Notes: generated from the sequence alone by a model not told the origin. Positions 7,781 to 14,804 are shown, counted from the first letter of the stretch. The stretch is 15,433 nucleotides of DNA from Hyphomicrobiaceae bacterium (GCA_013214245.1 JABSQE010000106.1:1-15433), one strand, 5' to 3'. Translations and numbers: made by a program.

Positions 7781-8910
7781 TGTCTGAGCGTTTTTCTGTT
7801 ACATATAGAATAATTGCAACTAACTCTAGCGAGGCTAAAGCAAGAGCTAACGCTATCGCTTTGGAACAAACGGTTGAGATTCCCCGAGATATCGTTCCTC
7901 TGGGATATATAGCTGATGAAATTATGGGTAGAGTCGAGGAAGTTACATCACTAGGACCTAAAACTTACAGTGCAAGAGTTTCCTATTCTCTTAATACCGT
8001 TGGCTGTGATTTACCTCAGCTTTTGAATGTTATCTTTGGGAATTCATCGATGCAGAAAGGCTTAAAAGTTACGAATCTTACACTCACTTCTGAAATGACC
8101 GCAAGTTTTCCTGGTGCCAGCTTTGGAGTATCAGGCATTCGCAACGCAACAAGGAGAGAAAGAGGTGGTCTAATTGCGCCAGTTATTAAGCCCATGGGTT
8201 TGTCAAGTCGTGATTTAGCGCTTATTGCACAACGCGTTGTACTGGCCGGTGCAGATATTGTCAAAGAAGATCATGGACTTTCCAATCAACCCTCAGCTCC
8301 ATTTTATGAGCGTGTTTCACGAATTTCTGAAACAGTAGCTACAGCTAACGCTTGTCGGCAAGCCAAAGGTGATTTTAGTCGTGCACTTTATTTTCCAAAT
8401 ATTGGAGGTAGCATAAGAAATTTAGTTGAATATGCTTTTTATGCAAAAAATGTAGGAGCTGATGGAGTTATTATCATTCCTGGCTTAATTGGTTTTGATG
8501 CGATAAATACTCTGGCACAAGATAAACATTTTTCCTTACCGATTATGGCACACCCATCTTTTCTTGGCTCTCATGTAATAGATACAGATATGGGTTTCAC
8601 CCATGCTATGATGTTTGGTACGATAATGCGATTAGCTGGAGCTGATATTTCAGTTTTTCCTAATTTCGGAGGTCGTTTTGGTTTTAGCCAAGACCAATGC
8701 ACATCAATTGTTTCGGCATGCCGATCATCGGCAGGCCCTGGCAAGCCAATTATGCCAAGTCCTGGCGGTGGGATGAGTATCGATAGAATACCAGAACTAC
8801 ATCAGTTATATAATGATGATTGTGTTTACCTTCTAGGCGGAGAGCTTCTTAGATATGGTGAAAGAATTGACCAAGGCATTTCTGCAGTTAGGGAAGCTCT
8901 GAATTACTAA
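7780..8910 (+). CDS. RuBisCO-like protein (form IV), not a carboxylase
   Basis: The protein (376 residues, shorter than true large subunits of about 470) has a RuBisCO N-terminal domain (about 1-130, with EQTVEIP) and the TIM-barrel domain. K137 in IKPMGLS matches the RuBisCO active-site KPK lysine, but the second lysine is M139. K162 in VKEDHG matches the lysine that is carbamylated; D164 is kept, but the next metal ligand, Glu, is H165. The loop-6 lysine region reads GGRF (R299). The phosphate-binding stretch SPGGG is at 327-331. These changes rule out normal RuBP carboxylation and place it among RuBisCO-like proteins. Known members act as an enolase or isomerase on methylthio-sugar phosphates, or as a 3-oxo-isoapionate-4-phosphate decarboxylase. 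The KEDHGLxxQ-type motif recalls rhizobial, non-phototroph RLPs as I remember them. The start overlaps the transketolase stop (TAATG), preceded by GAGGGA, so the two are co-translated. Confidence 0.9.
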   Translation: MSERFSVTYRIIATNSSEAKARANAIALEQTVEIPRDIVPLGYIADEIMGRVEEVTSLGPKTYSARVSYSLNTVGCDLPQLLNVIFGNSSMQKGLKVTNLTLTSEMTASFPGASFGVSGIRNATRRERGGLIAPVIKPMGLSSRDLALIAQRVVLAGADIVKEDHGLSNQPSAPFYERVSRISETVATANACRQAKGDFSRALYFPNIGGSIRNLVEYAFYAKNVGADGVIIIPGLIGFDAINTLAQDKHFSLPIMAHPSFLGSHVIDTDMGFTHAMMFGTIMRLAGADISVFPNFGGRFGFSQDQCTSIVSACRSSAGPGKPIMPSPGGGMSIDRIPELHQLYNDDCVYLLGGELLRYGERIDQGISAVREALNY

Positions 8911-9139
8911 GTAAACTCATAGGCTATTCGTCATATTTATTTTCGATCTTAACTAATAGTTGTTTCCTTAAATTTTCTAAACTAGTCCACGTTGATTTCA
9001 ACTAGATTGTTTCATACACGCATAATTGACAACACAATAAACTTCTATTGTTATAGTCATTGTCCACAACCGCATTAACTAGGAGACTTTGCTAAGTTCC
9101 AAATCTAATCTTAATAAATTATTAATAGCTTGTAATTAT
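8911..9139. other. AT-rich spacer between convergent genes
   Basis: The 229 bases lie between the 3' ends of the RuBisCO-like gene and bamE. I found no supported gene and no convincing terminator, only short AT-only dyads such as TTAATAAATTATTAA near 9110. A single DnaA-box-like TTGTCCACA lies at about 9060; alone it has little weight. Confidence 0.5.
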
Positions 9140-9628
9140 CTAGTTCTCAAACACTGAGCCACGATTTCCTAGATTCTTAAACATTTGCGACAGTATATTA
9201 CCCTCGTTGTTACTTGCAGCTGGAGTCGTACGCGCTACAAAATCAAATATTCGTCCATCTTTAAGGCCGTAGTTTGCTATCCGTTTAACACCTCCAAGCT
9301 CATCAAAATACACCGCTAGTATCCGCCTGTCTATCTCTTTCGGATTTAAGAAAGCCATTTGGCGCATTTTTGAAGACACATAATAATAAGCTTGACCATT
9401 TTGAAATTTTGACCTGATAGTGGGTGTACCTAATGTTAGGCGGACATCTTCTTGATTCATCCCTTGTTTTATGAGCTGTGCATCATTAGCACGAAATTGG
9501 TGACCATGTTCCGTGACTTTATAAAAACTTTGACCACAGCCCGCTGTTAATAGGCTGAAACTACACAACAAAAGCATCATGCTTAAATGTATGTATAGCC
9601 CCACTACCTTACCCTTCGTATACTGCAT
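9140..9628 (-). CDS. bamE: Outer membrane lipoprotein BamE (SmpA/OmlA family)
   Basis: BamE is a lipoprotein accessory of the BAM complex that inserts beta-barrel proteins into the outer membrane. The 162-residue product has a signal peptide with hydrophobic core (about 8-27) and a lipobox LTAGC, so Cys31 should be the lipidated N-terminus after signal peptidase II cleavage. The SmpA/OmlA domain follows: the conserved IKQGMNQEDVRLTLGTPTI (about 53-71), then YYYVSSKMRQMAF and the RRILAVYFDELGGVKRI strand region. An alphaproteobacterial polar tail follows (about 130-162). On the minus strand AAGGA lies about 8 bases before the ATG. It is divergently arranged from the ubiquinol-cytochrome c chaperone gene, 174 bases apart, which is the common alphaproteobacterial order. 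Confidence 0.92.
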   Translation of the reverse strand: MQYTKGKVVGLYIHLSMMLLLCSFSLLTAGCGQSFYKVTEHGHQFRANDAQLIKQGMNQEDVRLTLGTPTIRSKFQNGQAYYYVSSKMRQMAFLNPKEIDRRILAVYFDELGGVKRIANYGLKDGRIFDFVARTTPAASNNEGNILSQMFKNLGNRGSVFEN

Positions 9629-9716
9629 CTCTCAATCCTTGCTTATTTAGAATCTTTATATCCGATAATTGGATCCCCAGATACCGTGTGTCGTGGGGCT
9701 ACTCATGTATAACTAG

Positions 9717-9744
9717 TTGACAAAAATGACATAACTTTTACCCT
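9717..9744 (+). promoter_or_regulatory. Possible sigma-70 promoter for the chaperone gene
   Basis: A perfect -35 box TTGACA (9717-9722) is followed after 16 bases by a poor -10 box TACCCT (9739-9744). It lies in the divergent spacer, 58 bases before the chaperone start. Only the -35 is convincing. Confidence 0.3.
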
Positions 9745-9802
9745 GAAACAAATTTACGTACATGTGAAGTTGTAAGTACGACACGCATATGGGTTATACA
9801 CT

Positions 9803-10354
9803 ATGCTAAATTTAGAACACTGGCTGCGAAGCTTTAGCCATAACAGTAAAAAATCAGCAAAAATTTATGGTACGATTGTAGAGCAGATTAGGAATCCAAT
9901 ATTTTATGTGCGATATGGTGTACAAGACACAATTGTTGGACGATATGAATTGCTTGTACTTCACATTGCTATAATTCTTGCCATTTTGCGTCTCTATGAG
10001 CCAGCAAATGGACCTCTCTCACGAGGCATCGTTGAAGCTTTCGTCACAGATATGGATGATAACATGCGGGAGATGGGTATCGGCGACATGAGTGTGCCGA
10101 GGCAAGTGAAAAAAGTATCAGCAGGCCTATTAGAACGATCTAGAGACTACATTAAAAGTCTTCAAGATAATAATGAATTAGTTTTAGGAAGTCATTTAGT
10201 TCAACATCTTGGAAACAATAATAAAGAACTTGAAATCACGGGTCTTACACGATACGTAATTGCAACGTATAATGAGTTATCAAAAAATCCGAAAGATATA
10301 GCGAAACTTGTAAAATCTTTTCCTGATCCTACTGATTATGTTTCCAAGACTTGA
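9803..10354 (+). CDS. Ubiquinol-cytochrome c chaperone (CBP3/UQCC1 family)
   Basis: Members of this family assist assembly of the cytochrome bc1 complex; the mitochondrial homologue CBP3 works on cytochrome b. The 183-residue protein has the family's core: YVRYGVQDTIVGRYELLVLH (about 37-56), a hydrophobic helix after it, the acidic block EAFVTDMDDNMREMGIGD (about 79-96), and VPRQVKKVSAGLLERSRDYI (about 98-117). The rest is a helical C-terminal half of usual length. No signal peptide is seen, so it is probably cytoplasmic and membrane-associated. The ribosome binding site before the ATG is weak. It lies between divergent bamE and the DUF177 gene, which is its normal alphaproteobacterial setting. 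Its presence implies an aerobic bc1-containing respiratory chain. Confidence 0.9.
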   Translation: MLNLEHWLRSFSHNSKKSAKIYGTIVEQIRNPIFYVRYGVQDTIVGRYELLVLHIAIILAILRLYEPANGPLSRGIVEAFVTDMDDNMREMGIGDMSVPRQVKKVSAGLLERSRDYIKSLQDNNELVLGSHLVQHLGNNNKELEITGLTRYVIATYNELSKNPKDIAKLVKSFPDPTDYVSKT

Positions 10355-10433
10355 TAGTATCAGTCAAAACATTTCTTCAAAATGATAACTTAGCGAAGAG
10401 TGCTATATAAAAATGCCTCTGGTGAGTAATAAG

Positions 10434-10967
10434 ATGAATTTACTAAACTGGTCACACAGAGTGGAAGATCTTGGGGACCGAAAAGCAGAGTTTCGACGCA
10501 TTGCAAATGCAAGCGAATGCCAAGCTGTTGCTCTTGCTATGAAGGTACTCGCGTGCCATTCCATTGACGTGCGCTACCAAATTGTTCCCCTCACCGAAAA
10601 CAGATATCAAGTGAAAGGGTATTACAAAAGCGTTATATATCAAGAGTGTGTGGTTTCACTCGATCCAGTCTGTTTACATCTCAACGAAACTTTTGACATA
10701 AAGTTTTGCCCAGAGGAACAATTGCAAGCTGTTATTAAGTCTAACCTGGGATGTCCTTACACAGAAGATCCGGAACCTATAAAGTTTGGCAGGCTTGAGT
10801 TTGGCGCTTTACTGTACGAGCTCATTGCGTCTAAGATTCCTCTTTATCCACGAAAGGTGGGTGAGGAGTTAAAAGACGTTGAGTCGATTTGTCGTTCCTC
10901 ATCACGGAATCATGACACAGCTTTTACAAAACTTTCCGCTTTGAAATTTCGACATGAAAATAAATAA
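10434..10967 (+). CDS. DUF177/YceD family protein
   Basis: YceD/DUF177 proteins are short cytoplasmic proteins encoded next to rpmF, plsX and fabH; plant and bacterial work links the family to 23S rRNA accumulation. The C-terminal half carries the diagnostic pattern: CVVSLDPVCLHLNETFDIKF in the middle, then DPEPIKFGRLEFGALLYELI, ending SKIPLYPRKVGEE, equivalent to the family's PYPRKPGA signature. I chose the ATG at 10434 (177 residues): GGTGAG lies about 7 bases before it and the protein then opens with NLLNWSHRVEDL, close to the usual family start. An ATG at 10413 would add seven residues but has no good ribosome binding site. The gene follows the chaperone gene after 79 bases. Its last 14 bases overlap a possible small ORF. 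Confidence 0.88.
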   Translation: MNLLNWSHRVEDLGDRKAEFRRIANASECQAVALAMKVLACHSIDVRYQIVPLTENRYQVKGYYKSVIYQECVVSLDPVCLHLNETFDIKFCPEEQLQAVIKSNLGCPYTEDPEPIKFGRLEFGALLYELIASKIPLYPRKVGEELKDVESICRSSSRNHDTAFTKLSALKFRHENK

Positions 10968-11094
10968 AATACGTTGCGGCGAGTGGTTTAATATGGTCTT
11001 TGAAAGCTTAGGAATTGAATTTATAGTGATACTCGGGTGGAGTTCTGTACTCGCAGTTCAGAGCACTGAACCGATCTTTTGTTACTTGGTATGA
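10954..11094 (+). CDS. Possible small membrane protein ORF (46 aa), unrecognised
   Basis: An ATG inside the end of the DUF177 gene (14-base overlap, +1 frame) opens a 46-residue frame ending in TGA. The product has a hydrophobic middle (GIEFIVILGWSSVLAV, about residues 20-35) that could be one membrane segment. I recognise no family and there is no clear Shine-Dalgarno sequence, so translation would rely on coupling to DUF177. A hairpin with a T run follows 16 bases later. In many proteobacteria rpmF (ribosomal protein L32) lies in this place; this frame shows no L32 features. It may be chance. Confidence 0.22.
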   Translation: MKINKIRCGEWFNMVFESLGIEFIVILGWSSVLAVQSTEPIFCYLV

Positions 11095-11110
11095 ACGCAA
11101 CAAATAATTC

Positions 11111-11131
11111 AAAGCTACAAAAGCTTTTTTT
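11111..11131 (+). terminator. Weak intrinsic terminator before plsX
   Basis: AAAGCT (11111-11116) pairs with AGCTTT (11122-11127) around a five-base loop, ACAAA, and is followed by TTTT. The six-base stem with two G:C pairs is weak, but the stem-loop-T layout is complete. It would separate the DUF177 unit from plsX, or attenuate read-through. Confidence 0.35.
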
Positions 11132-11177
11132 ACACTTGAAGGCGTTTACATAGTTTTGTTAATGGCATTACTCTAAA

Positions 11178-12221
11178 ATGACTATTGAACGTACAATTGC
11201 ACTTGATGTTATGGGGGGTGATTTTGGCCCGGCCGTCGTCATACCTGGTGCGTCTATTTCCTTACTCCGTAATCCGGAGCTTAAATTCAGTCTTTTCGGT
11301 GATGAAGCCGCAATTTTAAGAGAACTAAATGGTCATCCTGAGCTTGCAGCCAGATCTAATATCTACCATACGGATAGTGCCATTGCCATGGATGACAAAC
11401 CAAGTCAGGCTCTGAGACGCGGTAAAGGATCTAGTATGTGGAAATCTATCACTGCTGTTAAAGATGGTGACGCGGATGTTGTCATCTCCGCCGGAAACAC
11501 TGGAGCATTGATGGCTATGACAAAATTAGTGTTGCGGCCAGTGGCTGGAATCGATCGCCCAGCAATCGCAGCGATATGGCCCACTGTTAGAAGTGAATGC
11601 ATTGTTCTTGATGTCGGCGCCAATATAGGTGCTAATGCTAAACAACTTTGTGATTACGCTCTTATGGGAGCTGCAATGGCACGTGCTCTTTTCCATATTG
11701 AACGACCCAGTGTTGCACTTCTTAACGTCGGTGTTGAGGAAATCAAAGGTGCTATTGAAGTTAAGGAAACCCACTCCAGGCTTCGTCATGCACGTGATCT
11801 TCCGATGCGCTATCATGGGTTTATTGAAGGTGACCAAATTGGACAAGGACTTGTAAATGTTGTGGTAGTAGAGGGTTTCGCCGGTAATATTGCTCTCAAG
11901 ACCGCAGAAGGAACAGCCAGACAGATTAGCAGATACCTCAAAGACGCTATGCAACGTTCATTTTGTTCTAAGGTAGGAGCTTTTCTAGCTCAGGGTGGCT
12001 TCAGTATACTGAAAACCAAAATGGATCCACGCCGAGCAAATGGAGGTACTTTTCTAGGTTTGAACGGTATCGCTATAAAAAGTCATGGTGGTACAGACGC
12101 TTTAGGTTTTGCCAGTGCAATTGACATCGGATATGACATGGCAGAGTCAAAGCTTGTTAAACGCTTTTCTGAAGACTTAAATAATTTTTATCGTCAGATT
12201 ACTGACCAACTGAACAGCTGA
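11178..12221 (+). CDS. plsX: Phosphate acyltransferase PlsX
   Basis: PlsX makes acyl-phosphate from acyl-ACP and phosphate; PlsY then uses it to acylate glycerol-3-phosphate, the first step of phospholipid synthesis. It is a peripheral membrane enzyme of the cytoplasm. The 347-residue protein is of normal length and has the typical start IALDVMGGDFGP, then SAGNTGALMAM (about 100-110), VLDVGANIGANAKQL (about 138-152), LLNVGVEEIKG (about 180-190) and a C-terminal FLGLNGIAIKSHGGTDALGF block. The ribosome binding site before the ATG is not obvious. It precedes fabH by 75 bases, the usual order in proteobacteria. No missing motif or frame problem is seen. Confidence 0.95.
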   Translation: MTIERTIALDVMGGDFGPAVVIPGASISLLRNPELKFSLFGDEAAILRELNGHPELAARSNIYHTDSAIAMDDKPSQALRRGKGSSMWKSITAVKDGDADVVISAGNTGALMAMTKLVLRPVAGIDRPAIAAIWPTVRSECIVLDVGANIGANAKQLCDYALMGAAMARALFHIERPSVALLNVGVEEIKGAIEVKETHSRLRHARDLPMRYHGFIEGDQIGQGLVNVVVVEGFAGNIALKTAEGTARQISRYLKDAMQRSFCSKVGAFLAQGGFSILKTKMDPRRANGGTFLGLNGIAIKSHGGTDALGFASAIDIGYDMAESKLVKRFSEDLNNFYRQITDQLNS

Positions 12222-12296
12222 TATCAGCTTGCAACTTTGAAAAATTGATACAAGTCAGAATTTTATTAAATCTCAAAATCTAGTTTAGGAAAAACT

Positions 12297-13274
12297 GTGG
12301 GCATTACACGTTCGGTAATTCGTGGCGTTGGCGCCTATTTGCCAAGCCAGATAATGACGAATGATGACGTAGCGAAGATTGTTGATACCAATGACGATTG
12401 GATCACAGAGCGTACGGGCATTAAATCACGCCACATAGCTGCTAACGGTGAACTTACATCTGATTTAGGGATCGCCGCAGCTAAGCAGGCGCTAATTAGA
12501 GCAGGCATTGACCCCATTGATATCGACTTAGTAATATGTGCAACTGCAACACCAGATCGCACATTTCCATCAACGTCAGTAAGAATTCAGCATTCACTCG
12601 GTATAACTAAGGGAGCAGCTTTTGACATTCAAGCTGTATGCTCTGGCTTCATATATGCTTTGGCTACAGCTGATAATTTTTTAAGATCAGGCCAGTCAAG
12701 ACAAGCTCTCGTGATCGGAGCAGAAACATTTTCTCGTATCCTAGATTGGACAGATCGTAAAACCTGCGTTTTGTTTGGTGACGGTGCTGGCGCAGTTGTG
12801 CTAGAGGCACAATCCCAATCTAACACTCGTGACGATCGAGGTATTCTAGCTAGCAAATTACGCTCAGATGGTCGATATGAAAACATGTTATATGTTGATG
12901 GTGGCCCGAGTTCTACAATGACAGTAGGACAACTACGTATGAAAGGGCGTGAAGTTTTTCGTCACGCTATACAAAACATTTCTGATATTATTGAAGAAAC
13001 ACTAGTTATGAGCGGGTATACGATCCCAGAGATCGATCTTTTCATTCCGCATCAGGCAAATGTAAGAATACTGGATGGCATGGCTAAAAAGCTTGGCATT
13101 AAAAATGAAAAAATTATTAAAACATTACATCATCACGGTAATACTTCAGCTGCTTCTATTCCACTTGCTCTTAACCAGGCCTTCCAAGAAGATCGCCTCA
13201 AAAAGGGAGACGTAATTTTAATGGAAGCCATGGGAGGTGGATTTACCTGGGGAGCTGTATTAGCTCGCTGGTGA
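12297..13274 (+). CDS. fabH: 3-oxoacyl-ACP synthase III (FabH)
   Basis: FabH condenses acetyl-CoA with malonyl-ACP to start type II fatty acid synthesis in the cytoplasm. The 325-residue protein is of standard length. The thiolase-fold catalytic triad is complete: Cys115 in IQAVCSGFIYAL, His252 in PHQANVRI, and Asn282 in HHHGNTSAA. The N-terminal NDDWITERTGIKSRHIA motif and C-terminal EAMGGGFTWGAVLARW end are also typical. The start is a GTG with AGGA (12287-12290) six bases before it, and the protein then begins MGITRSVIRGVGAYLP, as in relatives. It follows plsX; the two supply phospholipid and fatty acid initiation together. Confidence 0.96.
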   Translation: MGITRSVIRGVGAYLPSQIMTNDDVAKIVDTNDDWITERTGIKSRHIAANGELTSDLGIAAAKQALIRAGIDPIDIDLVICATATPDRTFPSTSVRIQHSLGITKGAAFDIQAVCSGFIYALATADNFLRSGQSRQALVIGAETFSRILDWTDRKTCVLFGDGAGAVVLEAQSQSNTRDDRGILASKLRSDGRYENMLYVDGGPSSTMTVGQLRMKGREVFRHAIQNISDIIEETLVMSGYTIPEIDLFIPHQANVRILDGMAKKLGIKNEKIIKTLHHHGNTSAASIPLALNQAFQEDRLKKGDVILMEAMGGGFTWGAVLARW

Positions 13275-13449
13275 AAGTTTCTTTATCGTCTTCACCACAA
13301 ATTTATAACAGTAAGTTTGACGCACCTAAGTGGCGATTTGCCAAAGACATTTCAGACTTTCAAGTCATTAATTCGACTCAGTAAATTCCACTTGCTTAAG
13401 ACTATTACATAATGATTTAGAACTCGATAGAATAAAAAAATTATTTTAT

Positions 13450-13462
13450 AATCAAATAGTTG
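13450..13462 (+). promoter_or_regulatory. Consensus IHF-binding site upstream of ihfA
   Basis: AATCAAATAGTTG matches the IHF core consensus WATCAANNNNTTR at every defined position. An A/T-rich stretch (about 13432-13449) lies on its 5' side, as in many strong IHF sites. It sits 15 bases before the predicted -35 box of ihfA. A second, one-mismatch site (TAAAAGATTGATC, minus orientation, about 13474-13486) overlaps that -35. This suggests that IHF controls its own gene, as known in E. coli; binding is inferred. Confidence 0.45.
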
Positions 13463-13477
13463 TGACTTTTTAAAAGA

Positions 13478-13506
13478 TTGATCATGCAATTTTATAGCGT
13501 TAAAAT
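13478..13506 (+). promoter_or_regulatory. Predicted sigma-70 promoter of ihfA
   Basis: TTGATC (13478-13483) and TAAAAT (13501-13506) are separated by 17 bases, the preferred spacing. Transcription would start near 13513, giving a leader of about 22 bases that contains GAGG (13523-13526) before the ihfA ATG. The boxes differ from consensus by two bases (-35) and one base (-10). Confidence 0.45.
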
Positions 13507-13535
13507 ACATATTAAAATTATTGAGGTGCGGAGCC

Positions 13536-13853
13536 ATGACTAGCAAAACGCTGACACGTGCTGATTTAGCAGAGGCTGTTGTAGAGAGGATCGGTCTACC
13601 GCGCAACGAGTCACAGGAACTAGTTGAACTAGTATTAAAAGAAATATCGTCAACCTTAGCTGAGGGCGAGGCAGTAAAATTATCATCATTTGGATCATTC
13701 GGTATACGCGAGAAGCGCGAGCGCATTGGCCGTAATCCAAAGACCGGAGAGGAAGTTCCAATCACACCACGCAAAGTTTTAGTGTTTCGACCCAGTAATA
13801 TTATGAAAAATAGAGTTAATAACGGTAATATCCGAAGGCGATCAGCAATTTAA
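13536..13853 (+). CDS. ihfA: Integration host factor subunit alpha
   Basis: IHF-alpha pairs with IHF-beta to bind the DNA minor groove and bend it sharply, shaping the nucleoid and helping promoters, replication and recombination. The ATG at 13536 gives 105 residues beginning MTSKTLTRADLAEAV, the normal family start; GAGG lies nine bases before it. A TTG at 13521 would add five odd residues and destroy that spacing. The HU/IHF fold is complete: the dimerising helices (about 8-45), KLSSFGSFGIREKRER, and the beta-arm with GRNPKTGEEVPITPRKVLVF, including the intercalating proline. It lies 261 bases after fabH, so it likely has its own promoter. In related genomes a MerR-type regulator follows; none is found here. 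Confidence 0.95.
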   Translation: MTSKTLTRADLAEAVVERIGLPRNESQELVELVLKEISSTLAEGEAVKLSSFGSFGIREKRERIGRNPKTGEEVPITPRKVLVFRPSNIMKNRVNNGNIRRRSAI

Positions 13854-13869
13854 GCATTTTTTACTTATA

Positions 13870-13898
13870 AGCTAAGTGATCTACCTTTCCACTTAGTT
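13870..13898 (+). terminator. Hairpin downstream of ihfA, possible terminator
   Basis: AGCTAAGTG (13870-13878) pairs with CACTTAGTT (13890-13898), nine pairs including one G:U, around an 11-base loop. It is 17 bases after the ihfA stop. No T run directly follows the stem, so it is only a partial match to an intrinsic terminator; it may instead protect the 3' end. Confidence 0.3.
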
Positions 13899-14141
13899 AG
13901 TAATTAAAAAACACTATTTTTTGCGTTCCAAGCTTATATCGCATTCATGCATCTAGCGCTACAATGTATTTACTATAGACTATTAAAATTTAAAATTTGA
14001 GAATGACTGACGAATAAAAATGAGTTTTTAGCGTGCAACAGGTTGTTGGGAGTTATAAAACTTAATATCTGCAGAATTAATCAAGCAGTATTAATAGCAA
14101 GGCTTACTTCTACTTTTTATAATCAACATTAGCTTTTTCAA

Positions 14142-14603
14142 TTAAAGTGCAAAGTTGTTTTTTTGGTTGTCTACTTTGAATAAAACCTTAATCTGTCCAG
14201 AGTTTTGAAAATTCAAATTAACGCTTAAATGTTCACCGTGATTTAGTGGTCTCTTTAAACCTAAAAACATGATATGAAAACTACCTGGTTTTAAAATAAG
14301 TTCAGAATTTGGTTTAATTACGAGACCACCTTCAATTCTGCGCATCATAACTATACCGTTTTTAATATTCACTGAATGAATTTCAACGCGGTTACTAATA
14401 TCACTCTCAGCTGAAATTAAGCGTTCCTCAGATTCATCAGAGTTGATGATTTTCATGTAGCCAGCACTCACCACAACACCTTTTGGTGTTGCCCTCAACC
14501 ATGGCTTTTCAATTGTTAATCGACCATTTGGTGTAAAACTTGCCGTTGATTCTGCATTAGAAGTTATAGTTAATATAGCCCAAAATAACAAAATGCGGAA
14601 CAT
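14142..14603 (-). CDS. Periplasmic copper chaperone, PCu(A)C family
   Basis: PCu(A)C proteins carry Cu(I) in the periplasm and help build the Cu-A centre of cytochrome c oxidase, often with Sco1. The 153-residue protein has a signal peptide (about 1-18, hydrophobic RILLFWAILTIT). Its metal-binding signature is intact: H76, M86/M87 and H110-I-M112, within VEIHSVNIKNGIVMMRR and LKPGSFHIMFLGL, matching the H...M...HxM pattern. The block IEKPWLRATPKGVVVSAGYM (about 31-50) is also typical. AGAGGT lies six bases before the ATG on the minus strand. No sco1 is nearby. The gene stands alone in AT-rich DNA, and an unrecognised open frame ends 31 bases before its start. With the bc1 chaperone gene it points to an aerobic respiratory chain. 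Confidence 0.9.
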   Translation of the reverse strand: MFRILLFWAILTITSNAESTASFTPNGRLTIEKPWLRATPKGVVVSAGYMKIINSDESEERLISAESDISNRVEIHSVNIKNGIVMMRRIEGGLVIKPNSELILKPGSFHIMFLGLKRPLNHGEHLSVNLNFQNSGQIKVLFKVDNQKNNFAL

Positions 14604-14633
14604 TATTTACCTCTTTCATAACGGCAACAACTA

Positions 14634-14804
14634 TTAATTTAGACGATACTCATTAAGCCTAATATCATTTAAGCCGATTAACGAATGGCCACAATTAGAA
14701 GCATAATGTTTAACTTCATACAACCTGTTAAAACCAAAAATCTGATTAACCTCACTTCCATCTTTCTCAGAGACTAAAAAACTAAAGCTTCGTTTTTTGT
14801 TCAA
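14634..14804 (-). other. Unrecognised open frame upstream of the copper chaperone gene, possible gene remnant
   Basis: On the minus strand a frame is open for about 63 codons and stops 31 bases before the copper chaperone ATG, in operon-like position. From a TTG at 14804 it would give 56 residues beginning MNKKRSFSFLVSEKDGSEVN. There is no ATG or clear ribosome binding site, and an in-frame TGA lies just upstream. Codon use is not obviously non-coding for so AT-rich a region. I recognise no family. It may be the 3' remnant of a former gene, or chance. Confidence 0.2.

Noticed and set aside
7780..8910. Functional RuBisCO large subunit
   Set aside because: The protein is short and lacks the Glu metal ligand, the second KPK lysine and the loop-6 lysine, so carboxylase activity is not expected.
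9675..9698. CCCCA...TGGGG inverted repeat upstream of bamE
   Set aside because: The stem has only five pairs with a 14-base loop and no T run; too weak to call a regulatory element.
13269..13297. TGGTGAA...TTCACCA hairpin at the fabH stop
   Set aside because: It has seven pairs but a 15-base loop and no following T tract, so it was not called a terminator.
13521..13535. TTG start for ihfA
   Set aside because: It would include the GAGG ribosome binding site in the coding region; the ATG at 13536 gives the normal N-terminus.
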